NCBI GenBank assembly: GCA_902596365.1
Contig: CACJTT010000010.1
Location: 1 to 35,778, forward strand
DNA length: 35,778 bases
Source: an uncultured Alphaproteobacteria bacterium
Lineage (GTDB): Bacteria > Pseudomonadota > Alphaproteobacteria > HIMB59 > GCA-002718135
Direction: 5' to 3'
Position 1 is the stretch's first letter. Every line of letters starts with the position of its first letter. Shown in pieces: positions 27,985 through 35,778 of the stretch. The translations under genes and the position numbers were made by a program. The notes under the pieces are model-generated. The model had not been told where the DNA came from, did not search any database, and saw only the letters and a program-made list of their open reading frames with translations.

Positions 27985-28318
27985 GTGCGATGATCGCTTG
28001 AATTTTCAAGAGGAAAGTCCGGGCTCCACTGGAAAAAAAACCAGGTAACACCTGGCAAGTGTAAGCTTAGGGAAAGTGCAACAGAAAAAATACCGCCCTA
28101 TGGGTAAGGTTGAAATGGTGGGGTAAGAGCTCACCGCTTTTTTGGTAACAAAAAAGGCATGGCAAACCCTTTTTGGAGCAAGGTCAAATAGGAATAGCAA
28201 TCAGTTTCCAGCTGAGTTATTCGGGTAGACTGCTTGAGATAAATGGCAACATTTATCCTAGATTAATGATCATCATTTTACTTTGTAAATTACAGAACCC
28301 GGCTTATGCATCATCGCT
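27985..28318 (+). ncRNA. rnpB: RNase P RNA (bacterial class A)
   Basis: This is the catalytic RNA that trims tRNA 5' leaders. Conserved elements appear in order: GAGGAAAGTCCGGGCTCC (28008-28025), AGGTAACACCTGGC, ACAGAAAAAATACCGCC, GGTAAGGTTGAAATGGTGGGGTAAGAGCTCACCGC, AGACTGCTTGAG and finally ACAGAACCCGGCTTAT, which forms the P4 partner of the first block. The P1 helix pairs GCGATGAT (27987-27994) with ATCATCGC (28310-28317), fixing the ends to within a few bases. The length of about 334 nt is short for the class, in line with a compact genome. It fills the 400-bp gap between the amidase and mraZ; two open frames across it are spurious. Confidence 0.96.
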
Positions 28319-28365
28319 AAAAAATATAGAACAAAATAGAAACAAAAAGATAAATTATAAGTTAT

Positions 28366-28400
28366 CCCATTGACGCCCATAATATCCCATGATAACCCAT
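28366..28400 (-). promoter_or_regulatory. MraZ-box-like operator: four CCCAT repeats at exact 10-bp period
   Basis: CCCAT occurs at 28366-28370, 28376-28380, 28386-28390 and 28396-28400. On the minus strand this is four ATGGG units spaced by 5 bp, matching the TGGGN-N5 spacing described for MraZ operators upstream of mraZ in E. coli. The array ends 8 bp before the chosen mraZ ATG and covers the place of a ribosome site. A TATAAG at 28356-28361 could be the -10. MraZ autoregulation of the dcw cluster is the likely meaning. Confidence 0.8.
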
Positions 28401-28408
28401 TAATTATC

Positions 28409-28876
28409 ATGAATTTATTTGTTTCTACTTTTATAAACAAAATTGATAAAAAGGGGAGAGTTTCACTGCCCTCTATTTATAGAAGTGCATTATCTAAAGA
28501 GCATAAAAATGAAATTATTTTATCAAAATCCTTAAGAAACAATTTTATTGATGGTTTAAGTGTAGACAGAGTTAATGAAATTGCAAAGAGAATAAATAAT
28601 TTAGATTTTTTTTCAGAGGAACATGAAGATTTTACAACTTCAATATTTTCTGAAATGGTGCCAACTAATTTAGATAAAGAAGGTAGATTTTTAATACCTG
28701 AAAAATTAAAAACTTTTGCTAAAATTAAAGATGAGGTTACATTTATAGGTCAAGGTTACTATTTTCAAATTGTTAGTCCTAGTGTTGCATTAGATTTGCA
28801 AAATAAATCAAGAATACGTCTAAATTTAAATAAAAAAACTTTAAGCAAAATACTAACAGGAGATATTAATGATTAA
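28409..28876 (+). CDS. mraZ: Transcriptional regulator MraZ
   Basis: MraZ is a DNA-binding ring-shaped protein with two SpoVT/AbrB-like halves that controls its own dcw operon. I start it at the ATG at 28409 (155 residues), where MNLFVSTFINKIDKKGRVSLP aligns with the normal family N-terminus. The open frame continues upstream to 28370, but that would put the operator repeats in the coding region. The first half has the D-x-K-G-R-V-x-x-P signature (residues 13-21), and the second half repeats it as LDKEGRFLIPEKL. It overlaps rsmH by 8 nt. No Shine-Dalgarno sequence precedes the ATG; the operator occupies that space. Confidence 0.95.
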   Translation: MNLFVSTFINKIDKKGRVSLPSIYRSALSKEHKNEIILSKSLRNNFIDGLSVDRVNEIAKRINNLDFFSEEHEDFTTSIFSEMVPTNLDKEGRFLIPEKLKTFAKIKDEVTFIGQGYYFQIVSPSVALDLQNKSRIRLNLNKKTLSKILTGDIND

Positions 28877-29804
28877 TAGACATGTGCCTGTTATGATTAA
28901 TGAAGTAAAGTCATTTATACCAATCAATAAAAAAATAAATTTAATTGATGCTACTTTTGGTGGTGGCAGTTATTCCAAAGCTATTCTTGAGGAATTTAAT
29001 ATTAAAAATTTAATTGCGATAGATAGAGATCCAATTTCAAAAATTTTTTTTAATGAATTACGAAAAAAATATAAAAATATAGAATTTTTTAATCAAAAAT
29101 TTAGTAAAATTGATGAATTAATTTCCAATTCAAAATATCTAAATGAAAAGTTTGACGTAATAATTTTTGATTTGGGTGTAAGTTCGAACCAAATTGATAA
29201 TGCTAAGAGGGGATTTTCCTTTCAAAATGAAGGTCCCTTAGATATGAAAATGGGATCATCTAAACTAAATGCTTATGAAATTGTTAACTCTTTTGATGAA
29301 AGCAAACTCTCGAACATTTTGTTTGAATTAGGAGAGGAAAAACACTCTAGAAGAATTGCAAAAAACATTATTAAAAAAAGAACTATAAAACCTATAGATA
29401 ATACTAAAGAACTATCAGATATTATAAAAAAATCATTACCTTTCAATAATGTCAAAAACAAAATTCATCCTGCTACTAAGGTATTTCAAGCACTAAGAAT
29501 TTATGTAAATGATGAATTAAATGAACTTAAAATAGCTATAGAGAAATCAGAATCTTTGCTTGCTCAAAATGGTTTATTGATAATAGTTTCTTTCCAAAGT
29601 CTAGAAGATAGAATTGTGAAAGATTATTTTAACCACAAAAGTGGTAAACGATGGCGTTCCTCCCGCCACCTCCCGGACTTAGGTGATCTTGGTCCTATAA
29701 CCTTAAAGATAATCACCAAAAAACCTTTAAGACCAAAGGATTTTGAGATTAATAGTAATCCAAGATCTAGATCAGCTAAGCTTCGGGTGGCCCAAAAAAT
29801 TTAA
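28869..29804 (+). CDS. rsmH: 16S rRNA (cytosine-1402 N4) methyltransferase RsmH
   Basis: RsmH methylates C1402 in the 16S decoding centre. The 311 residues have the typical start MINRHVPVMINEV, the SAM-binding motif LIDATFGGGSYS (25-36), AIDRD, DVIIFDLGVSSNQID, GFSFQNEGPLDMKM and SFQSLEDRIVKDYF. The C-terminal part (SSRHLPDLGDLGPITLKIITKKPLRP, ending NPRSRSAKLRVAQK) is as expected. About 30 bases encoding RWRSSRHLPD are unusually GC-rich (see findings). It overlaps mraZ by 8 nt and is followed 2 nt later by ftsL. Confidence 0.97.
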   Translation: MINRHVPVMINEVKSFIPINKKINLIDATFGGGSYSKAILEEFNIKNLIAIDRDPISKIFFNELRKKYKNIEFFNQKFSKIDELISNSKYLNEKFDVIIFDLGVSSNQIDNAKRGFSFQNEGPLDMKMGSSKLNAYEIVNSFDESKLSNILFELGEEKHSRRIAKNIIKKRTIKPIDNTKELSDIIKKSLPFNNVKNKIHPATKVFQALRIYVNDELNELKIAIEKSESLLAQNGLLIIVSFQSLEDRIVKDYFNHKSGKRWRSSRHLPDLGDLGPITLKIITKKPLRPKDFEINSNPRSRSAKLRVAQKI

Positions 29805-29806
29805 AC

Positions 29807-30127
29807 ATGAAGTATGCTAAACATATTGTTTTTTTTCTTCTTATAAATTTAATTATAGTTTTTTTAGCAATATATTTAGGTAATTTAACTAGAAAAATTG
29901 AAATCAATAATAATGTAATTAAGTTGAATATCCAAAAACAAAAAAATCAATTAAAAGTAAATAAAATTGAACACTCCTTTTATAATAACCCCAATTATTT
30001 AAAGAAATTACATGACATCTATTTCACTTATGAGGAAGAAGAGTTGGAGAACAAAATTGTAAACCTATCAAATATATCTATTTTGAAAGAAAATAAAATA
30101 ATATTGATAAATTTAAAATCAAAATAA
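29807..30127 (+). CDS. ftsL: Cell-division protein FtsL
   Basis: This is a small bitopic division protein that, with FtsB and FtsQ, activates septal peptidoglycan synthesis. The 106 residues have one N-terminal membrane helix (about residues 7-26, IVFFLLINLIIVFLAIYLGN) and then a predicted coiled coil (about 28-60). The sequence itself is weakly conserved; the call rests on size, topology and position between rsmH and ftsI, where FtsL is always found in this cluster. It starts 2 nt after rsmH and ends 1 nt before ftsI. Confidence 0.85.
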   Translation: MKYAKHIVFFLLINLIIVFLAIYLGNLTRKIEINNNVIKLNIQKQKNQLKVNKIEHSFYNNPNYLKKLHDIYFTYEEEELENKIVNLSNISILKENKIILINLKSK

Positions 30128-30128
30128 A

Positions 30129-31787
30129 ATGATTAAAGATAAACCATTTTTATTTGATTCAGATTCATTAAAAAATTTTCATAAAAGAATTTTTCTTTCT
30201 ATTTTAGTTTTTCTCTTCTTCTTCTTTTCTGTATTTTACAGAATAAGTTTTATTTCAATCTCAAGTTATTTTGATGTTTCGACAAAAATTAAAATAGAAA
30301 AAAAAGAAACAAGAGGTAATATTTATGACAGAAATGGTATAGTTTTAGCTGCGTCAATAAATTCAAAATCCTTATCTGCCAGACCTAATTTAATAAATAA
30401 TGTTGAAGTTTTGTCAAACAAATTAGCAGAAATTCTTGATATTGATGAGAAGGTAATAAAAAATAAATTATCAAGTAAAAAAAAATTTGTTTGGTTAAAA
30501 AGAAATATTACTCCATTTGAGCATCAAAAAATTATTGATCTTGGAGAAATTAATTTAGAATTTCATAATGAACAAAAGCGAATTTATCCATTTAAGAACA
30601 CTGCTTCACACCTAGTTGGTTTTGTAAATATTGATCAAATTGGTCAAAGAGGAATTGAAAGATATTTTAATAAATCATTATCAAAAGCTAAAGACATAAC
30701 TTTATCTATCGATATAAATCTTCAACAATCAATTAAAAATAATTTATTAGAAACTATTAATTTTTATAATGCAGAGTCAGGGTTAGCAATAGTTCTCGAT
30801 ATATCAAATGGTGAAGTTTTATCTTCTGTTAGTTATCCTGATTTTGATCCTAATAATAATCAAAGTTTTAATGAAATTAATTTAATTAATAGAGTTACCC
30901 AATCCAATTATGAGATGGGCTCGACTTTTAAACCATTAACAGTTGTTAATGGTTACGATTATGGAATTATTAATCCAGATATGATTTTTGATGTTAAAAA
31001 AAGTGTCAAAGGAGTTAGAGATCATGATATATACAAAGATGATGGACTTTATGATGTAGAAAAAATTGTTGTTGAATCATCAAATATTGGAACTGCACAA
31101 ATAGCATTAAGAATAGGTAAAAATAATCAAAAAGAATTTCTTGATAAATTAGGTTTTTTTAAAAAACTAGATATTGAATTATTTGAAGCAGAAAAGCCTA
31201 TAGGAAATCCTAATAATTGGAAAGAACACGAAACTACTAGAATAGGTTTTGGTCATAGTTTTTCTATAACACCACTTCATCTTGTTCAAGCATATGCTTC
31301 TCTAGCTAATGAAGGCTATACAGTAAGCCCAACCTTTATTTTAAATGTAAAAAAAAATTCAAATCAAAGTATACTATTAAAAAAAGAAAGCTCTGATTAC
31401 TTCTTAAGTTTATTAAATGCAGTAATTACTAAAACTCAGTTTACCGGTCCAAGGGTTAAAATAGATGGATATAATATTGGAGGAAAAACTGGTACATCAG
31501 AATTATTAAATCCAAAAGGGGGTTATTATAAAAATAGAAATAGAACATCTTTTATAGGAGTATTCCCAATCAATAATCCTAGATATGTCGTATATACTGC
31601 AATAAAATATCCAAAAAAACCTAATAATTCAAACCAAAGAATGACTGGAGCAGTTGTGAATGCTCCTCTTGTAAAAAATATCATATTTGAAATGATTAAA
31701 ATATTAAACTTGCCTTCATATAGACATGATAACTTTATAAAAGCTAACGTAAAACGAATATATAAATCTAGTTATGCTTTTCTCTGA
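30129..31787 (+). CDS. ftsI: Septal peptidoglycan transpeptidase FtsI (PBP3)
   Basis: This class B penicillin-binding protein crosslinks septal peptidoglycan. The 552 residues have an N-terminal membrane helix (about 20-40) and a pedestal domain with RGNIYDRNGIVLA (about 59-71). The transpeptidase domain carries catalytic S265 in the S-T-F-K motif (265-268), SSN at 317-319 and KTG at 453-455. The FGHSFSITPLHLVQAYASLANEG stretch is characteristic of the family. The end overlaps murE by 14 nt. No missing motif. Confidence 0.97.
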   Translation: MIKDKPFLFDSDSLKNFHKRIFLSILVFLFFFFSVFYRISFISISSYFDVSTKIKIEKKETRGNIYDRNGIVLAASINSKSLSARPNLINNVEVLSNKLAEILDIDEKVIKNKLSSKKKFVWLKRNITPFEHQKIIDLGEINLEFHNEQKRIYPFKNTASHLVGFVNIDQIGQRGIERYFNKSLSKAKDITLSIDINLQQSIKNNLLETINFYNAESGLAIVLDISNGEVLSSVSYPDFDPNNNQSFNEINLINRVTQSNYEMGSTFKPLTVVNGYDYGIINPDMIFDVKKSVKGVRDHDIYKDDGLYDVEKIVVESSNIGTAQIALRIGKNNQKEFLDKLGFFKKLDIELFEAEKPIGNPNNWKEHETTRIGFGHSFSITPLHLVQAYASLANEGYTVSPTFILNVKKNSNQSILLKKESSDYFLSLLNAVITKTQFTGPRVKIDGYNIGGKTGTSELLNPKGGYYKNRNRTSFIGVFPINNPRYVVYTAIKYPKKPNNSNQRMTGAVVNAPLVKNIIFEMIKILNLPSYRHDNFIKANVKRIYKSSYAFL

Positions 31788-33189
31788 TCTAAAATATATT
31801 ATCAATAATCCAAAAATTGTAGGCAAATTACCTAAAAAAAAAATAAAATACTTAAGTGATCATTCTAAAAATGTAAATAGCAATACTCTTTTAGTTATAA
31901 ACAAAAAAAAACATTTCAAATTATCATATTTAAAAGAAGCAATTTCAAAAAATTTGAATACTATAATTACTGATAGTTTTTTAAATAATTGTTCTCTTAA
32001 TCAAATTATTGTCAAGGATCTTGATAGAGAAATTGGAAGATTAATTAAGATTAGGCAACCTTTTTTGCCTAAAACATCTATTGCTATTACAGGAACAAAT
32101 GGCAAAACTTCTACCTCATGGTACCTTGCCCAAATATGTAAAATAAATAGAATTCCTTCAAAATTAACGGGCACTCTTGGCTATTTCATTGATTTAAAAA
32201 AGTATAAGGACTCAGCATTAACTACTCCAAGTAATTTAGATATGTATCAATTTGCTTATGAAAGTAAAAAAAATAAATTTTGCTTTATAACTGAAGCCTC
32301 TAGTCATGGACTACACCAAGGGCGTTTCAGAAATTTAAATATTGATATAGCAGCGATTACTAATCTATCACATGATCATTTAGATTATCATAAAAATTTT
32401 AGATCTTACGTAAATAGTAAATTCTTATTATTCACAAAAATTTTACATACCAAAGGAGTGGCAATAATTAATTCACGTTTAAAAAATTATGTGACTTTAG
32501 AAAAAAAATTAAAAGAAAAAAAAATTAGAATTATTACCTTTGGAGCAAAAGATGTATATTTTTATAAAAATAATCATTTAAATTTATATGTTTTTGGAAA
32601 AAAATATAATTTAACAAAATTTAAATTAATAAATAATATTCAAAAAGAAAATTTAGAATGTGCGATAGCCTGTGCCTTAGCTATGAATATTAGCATAAAA
32701 AAAATAATTAATTGTTTGCATAAATTAAAATCTGCACCAGGTAGATTTGAAATTATTAACTTTAGGAAAAAAAATTCAAAAATTATAATTGACTATGCTC
32801 ATACTCCTGATGCTCTTGAAAATATTTTAAAAACTTTTTCATATGATAATTTTAAACCATCTCTTGTTTTTGGTTGTGGAGGCAATAGAGATAAACAAAA
32901 AAGAAAAAAAATGGCAATTGTGGCCAAAAAATATTCAAACAGAGTCTATATAACTAATGATAACCCAAGATATGAAAATGCAAAAAATATTAGAGAAAGC
33001 ATAAAAAAGCATTGCCCAAAAGGAGTGGATATTTCTGATAGAAGAAAAGCAATACATGAAGCAATTTTAAAATTAGAATTAAATGATGTTCTTATTATCG
33101 CTGGAAAAGGTCATGAAAAATATCAATTAATTAACAATAAGAAAATTGAATTTGATGATTATCAAATAGCAAAAAATTTTATTAAATAA
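31774..33189 (+). CDS. murE: UDP-MurNAc-tripeptide ligase MurE (meso-diaminopimelate-adding)
   Basis: MurE adds the third residue of the peptide stem. The 471 residues contain the ATP loop ITGTNGKTSTSW (105-116), TTPSNLDMYQFAYE, EASSHGLHQGR and NLSHDHLDYHKNF. The DNPR motif (396-399) is the one associated with meso-diaminopimelate specificity, as expected for a Gram-negative bacterium. The first ATG lies inside the end of ftsI and gives a complete N-terminal domain. murF starts 2 nt after its stop. Confidence 0.97.
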   Translation: MLFSDLKYIINNPKIVGKLPKKKIKYLSDHSKNVNSNTLLVINKKKHFKLSYLKEAISKNLNTIITDSFLNNCSLNQIIVKDLDREIGRLIKIRQPFLPKTSIAITGTNGKTSTSWYLAQICKINRIPSKLTGTLGYFIDLKKYKDSALTTPSNLDMYQFAYESKKNKFCFITEASSHGLHQGRFRNLNIDIAAITNLSHDHLDYHKNFRSYVNSKFLLFTKILHTKGVAIINSRLKNYVTLEKKLKEKKIRIITFGAKDVYFYKNNHLNLYVFGKKYNLTKFKLINNIQKENLECAIACALAMNISIKKIINCLHKLKSAPGRFEIINFRKKNSKIIIDYAHTPDALENILKTFSYDNFKPSLVFGCGGNRDKQKRKKMAIVAKKYSNRVYITNDNPRYENAKNIRESIKKHCPKGVDISDRRKAIHEAILKLELNDVLIIAGKGHEKYQLINNKKIEFDDYQIAKNFIK

Positions 33190-33191
33190 AT

Positions 33192-34565
33192 ATGAAATCT
33201 ATAGAAGTTCTTCAAAAATATATAATTAATTCATCAAACAAAATAAAAATAAATAGTAAAGAAGTAAAAGAAAATGACATTTTTTTAGCATTAAAAGGAT
33301 CAAAATATCATGGTAATAAATATATAAATAATGCTCTGAAGGCAGGGGCAAAATATTGCATAACTGATAAAGATTTCAAAAGTTTAAAAAGTAGTAAAAA
33401 AATATTATTAGTTAAGAATATTCAAAATTTTTTAATTGATTTATCTGAAAAAAAAAGATCATCTTATAATGGCCAAGTAATTGGTATAACAGGAAGTGCT
33501 GGAAAAACCTCTTTAAAAGAATACTTAAAATTCTTTTTAAGAAAAAAATTTAAAGTCTCTGCATCTATTAAAAGTTATAATAATAAATTGGGAGTTTTGA
33601 TTTCAATTTTAAATATGGATTTAAAATCTGATTATGCAATATTTGAAATTGGAACAAACAAATTCCATGAAATTAGGGAATTAACAAAATTAGTTAAGCC
33701 AAATCAAATTTTTATAACAAATATACTTTCTACTCATCTTGAAAATTTTAAAAATAGACGCAATATTGCAATAGAAAAATCTGATATATTCAGAAAAAAA
33801 TATAATCCGTTAGCTGAAATTTTATATTTTCAAAATCAATCTAAAGAAGAAAATTTAATTTATAAAATTGCTCAAAAACAAAAATTAAAAAAATTAATTA
33901 AAATAGGAAACAAGGAAGACGGATGTTGTATTAAAAAAATAAAAAAATTAGAATCTAAATATTATATAACTTTAAACATTTTAAATAAAAATTATAAAAT
34001 CATATTAACTGAATTTGAAGAAAAGCCTATTTTGAATTTAATTTTTGTTTTAGCTTTTTTTATTTTAAATAAAATTAATACAAATATAATTATTAATAAT
34101 ATTTATAAAATGCCTAAAGTAGAAGGAAGAGGAAGCATACATAATATTTTGCTAAATAATTTTAAAATTAGATTAATTGATCAATCATATAATGCAAACC
34201 CTGAAACAATGTCTGAAAGCATAAAAAATTTTTCGAATATTCATAATAACCAAAGAGATAAATTTTTAATTTTAGGTAATATGAATGAACTAGGTTTGAA
34301 GTCACATGATTTTCATATTAAAGTTATAAAAGAAATTGAAAAATATCAATTTGATCAAGTTATTTTATCTGGCGACTTTTTTAAAAAAGCTCTAAGTATA
34401 TTTTCTAAATTGAAAAATAATTATGTTTATAAAAACAGTAGCCAGAATATAATGAGCTATTTAAAAAAGAAGCTTCAAAAAAATGCCATTATAATGACTA
34501 AATGTTCAAATAAAACTGAAGTAAATAAGTTTGTAAAATTAATAAAGTTAAAAAAGGAAGGATAA
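33192..34565 (+). CDS. murF: UDP-MurNAc-tripeptide D-alanyl-D-alanine ligase MurF
   Basis: MurF attaches D-Ala-D-Ala to complete the UDP-MurNAc-pentapeptide. The 457 residues have the N-terminal recognition motif NDIFLALKGSKYHGNKYINNAL (28-49), the P-loop GITGSAGKTSLKE (98-110), the central block SYNNKLGVLISILNM, FEIGTNKFHEI, ITNILSTHLENF, and the C-terminal DQSYNANPETM and LILGNMNELG. The coding sequence is extremely Lys/Asn/Ile-rich, like its neighbours. It ends 2 nt before the mraY start. Confidence 0.96.
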   Translation: MKSIEVLQKYIINSSNKIKINSKEVKENDIFLALKGSKYHGNKYINNALKAGAKYCITDKDFKSLKSSKKILLVKNIQNFLIDLSEKKRSSYNGQVIGITGSAGKTSLKEYLKFFLRKKFKVSASIKSYNNKLGVLISILNMDLKSDYAIFEIGTNKFHEIRELTKLVKPNQIFITNILSTHLENFKNRRNIAIEKSDIFRKKYNPLAEILYFQNQSKEENLIYKIAQKQKLKKLIKIGNKEDGCCIKKIKKLESKYYITLNILNKNYKIILTEFEEKPILNLIFVLAFFILNKINTNIIINNIYKMPKVEGRGSIHNILLNNFKIRLIDQSYNANPETMSESIKNFSNIHNNQRDKFLILGNMNELGLKSHDFHIKVIKEIEKYQFDQVILSGDFFKKALSIFSKLKNNYVYKNSSQNIMSYLKKKLQKNAIIMTKCSNKTEVNKFVKLIKLKKEG

Positions 34566-34567
34566 TT

Positions 34568-35656
34568 TTGTTTAAATTCATAGCTCAAAATTTTGTTGAA
34601 CAATATAGTTTTTTGAACTTATTTAATTTTATAACTTTTAGAGTTGGTGCTTCAATATTAACATCACTATTTTTTTCTTTAATTTTTGGTCAGTATATAA
34701 TTAATAGAATTTCAAAAATTCAACCAATTGGTCAACCAATAAGAAATGATGGGCCAGCAAATCATATAATTCAAAAAGCAGGAACACCTACAATGGGAGG
34801 TGTTTTAATCATTTTAAGTGTTATAATGTCATTAGCTTTGTGGTCAGATTTACAAAATATTTTTGTTTGGATTGGCTTTCTAACTTTATTTATATTTGGA
34901 TTGATAGGATTCATTGATGATTATAATAAAATAAAATCAAATTCTAGCAATGGATTAAAGGCAACAACTAGAATAGTATTACAATTATTTTCTGCCCTAA
35001 TAATCTCTATAATAATTATAAACAATATTAACGATCAGATTGATACTACAGTGGCGTTTCCTTTTTTTAAAAATTTAATTGTAAATTTTGGATATTTTTA
35101 TTTTGTGATTTCATTATTTATAATTGTTGGTTCAGCCAATGCTGTAAATTTGACAGATGGTTTAGATGGTTTAGCTATAGTCCCAGTAATGATAGTTGCT
35201 ATGACTTTCGCTTTTATCGCTTATGTTACCGGTAATATTGTATTTTCTGATTATTTACTTATTACTTATATTCCAGGAACAGGTGAATTATCTGTTTTAT
35301 GCGGTTCATTAATAGGTGCGGCTTTAGGCTTCCTTTGGTTTAATGCGCCACCTGCAAAGGTATTTATGGGTGACACAGGCTCATTAGCTTTAGGCGCAAC
35401 AATTGGATCAATTGCAATCATGGTTAAGCATGAGATTGTTTTGGCAATTGCTGGCGGCTTATTTGTTTTAGAGACTTTTTCAGTAATTATTCAGGTAATT
35501 AGTTTTAAATTAACTGGGAAAAGAGTTTTTATGATGGCTCCATTGCATCATCACTTCGAAAAAAAAGGATGGGCAGAGTCCACTATTGTAATTAGATTTT
35601 GGATTATAACCATAGTACTTGCTTTGTTAAGTTTAGCCACTTTAAAAATTCGTTAA
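34568..35656 (+). CDS. mraY: Phospho-MurNAc-pentapeptide transferase MraY
   Basis: MraY transfers phospho-MurNAc-pentapeptide to undecaprenyl phosphate, making lipid I at the inner membrane. The 362 residues have about ten membrane segments. Key motifs are GTPTMGGVLI (about 72-81), DDYNKI (metal-binding Asp pair), NLTDGLDGLA, MGDTGSLALG and MAPLHHHFEKKGW, all intact. The start is TTG at 34568; the AAGGAAGG ribosome site (34554-34561) at good spacing supports it, and TTG fits the family's usual N-terminal length. murD begins at the base after its stop. Confidence 0.96.
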   Translation: MFKFIAQNFVEQYSFLNLFNFITFRVGASILTSLFFSLIFGQYIINRISKIQPIGQPIRNDGPANHIIQKAGTPTMGGVLIILSVIMSLALWSDLQNIFVWIGFLTLFIFGLIGFIDDYNKIKSNSSNGLKATTRIVLQLFSALIISIIIINNINDQIDTTVAFPFFKNLIVNFGYFYFVISLFIIVGSANAVNLTDGLDGLAIVPVMIVAMTFAFIAYVTGNIVFSDYLLITYIPGTGELSVLCGSLIGAALGFLWFNAPPAKVFMGDTGSLALGATIGSIAIMVKHEIVLAIAGGLFVLETFSVIIQVISFKLTGKRVFMMAPLHHHFEKKGWAESTIVIRFWIITIVLALLSLATLKIR

Positions 35657-35778
35657 ATGACAGAATACGTATACGGTTTAAGAAAAAGTGGACAATCTGT
35701 TATTAAATTATTAAAATTTCAAAAAAAAACTTTTGATTGTTGGGATGATAGTAAAAAAATAAGAGATTCATTAAAAAA
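35657..35778 (+). CDS. murD: UDP-N-acetylmuramoyl-alanine--D-glutamate ligase MurD, N-terminal fragment
   Basis: The open frame starts directly after the mraY stop and runs off the right edge; only about 40 residues are visible. The start MTEYVYGLRKSGQSVIKLL matches the MurD N-terminal Rossmann motif (G-x-x-x-S-G-x-S), although the first glycine cluster is reduced to GLRKSG. FDCWDDS follows, where the family has a D near the UDP site. Position after mraY in the dcw cluster strongly supports the call. Confidence 0.88.
   Translation, partial: MTEYVYGLRKSGQSVIKLLKFQKKTFDCWDDSKKIRDSLK

Noticed and set aside
28006-28200. 64-codon minus-strand open frame
   Set aside because: It is antisense to the conserved core of RNase P RNA and has no ribosome site or family resemblance.
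28173-28373. 66-codon plus-strand open frame after the amidase gene
   Set aside because: It lies mostly on the RNase P RNA, whose conserved blocks and P1 pairing explain the sequence fully.
28370-28408. Thirteen-residue N-terminal extension of MraZ
   Set aside because: It is made of the CCCAT repeats, does not match MraZ N-termini, and the ATG at 28409 gives the normal family start.
1-35778. CRISPR arrays, insertion sequences, prophage or toxin-antitoxin genes
   Set aside because: No spaced direct-repeat array longer than the 35-bp MraZ-box array, no transposase motif and no defence-type protein was seen in any frame.

Overview
The window is an AT-rich (roughly 30% GC by eye), gene-dense bacterial chromosome segment. 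The gene set and order fit a streamlined alphaproteobacterium: carA-carB-greA plus an ELM1-family gene, yqeY-dnaG-rpoD, bamD next to ligA, mlaA-mlaC, and rnpB directly before mraZ and the dcw cluster. Low GC, very short intergenic gaps, many 0-14 nt overlaps and almost no recognisable terminators suggest a marine SAR11- or HIMB59/AEGEAN-169-like lineage. That placement is inference from style and content, not from a phylogeny.

Layout. (1) 1-5592, minus strand: carA-carB-greA-ELM1, the last gene running off the left edge. (2) 5719-11004, plus strand: yqeY-dnaG-rpoD and an MBL-fold hydrolase, a variant of the macromolecular-synthesis operon. RpoD carries an unusual lysine-rich N-terminal tail of about 108 residues. 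(3) 11017-20680: an accessory sugar region. A GH4 alpha-galactosidase gene (minus) is separated by a CAT-anticodon tRNA from a plus-strand run of substrate-binding protein, two CUT1-type permeases, a class II aldolase, a Gfo/Idh/MocA oxidoreductase, an aldo/keto reductase, a TIM-barrel isomerase/epimerase and a second Gfo/Idh/MocA oxidoreductase. No transporter ATPase and no regulator is present. (4) 20677-27960: mlaA-mlaC (minus), a UvrD/PcrA helicase (plus), bamD-ligA (minus) and an Amidase_2 gene (plus). (5) About 27985-28318: RNase P RNA. (6) 28409 to the right edge: mraZ-rsmH-ftsL-ftsI-murE-murF-mraY-murD(partial), division and peptidoglycan precursor synthesis. It is headed by four CCCAT repeats with an exact 10-bp period that look like MraZ operator boxes.

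How the genes work together. The sugar region looks like one uptake-and-breakdown unit: periplasmic capture, import through two permeases energised by an ATPase encoded elsewhere, NAD-dependent hydrolysis of an alpha-galactoside by GH4, then redox and isomerisation steps by four small enzymes with a class II aldolase in the same run. The substrate and the order of steps cannot be read from sequence. GH4 enzymes act by C3 oxidation and elimination, and a Gfo/Idh/MocA plus TIM-barrel pair is also the core of known 3-keto-glycoside routes, so an oxidation-elimination glycoside pathway is the most interesting hypothesis in the window. The rest is core metabolism with some notable details: a MlaA homologue with no cysteine for lipidation, a local GC-rich codon cluster in rsmH, and a hairpin between the binding-protein and permease genes.
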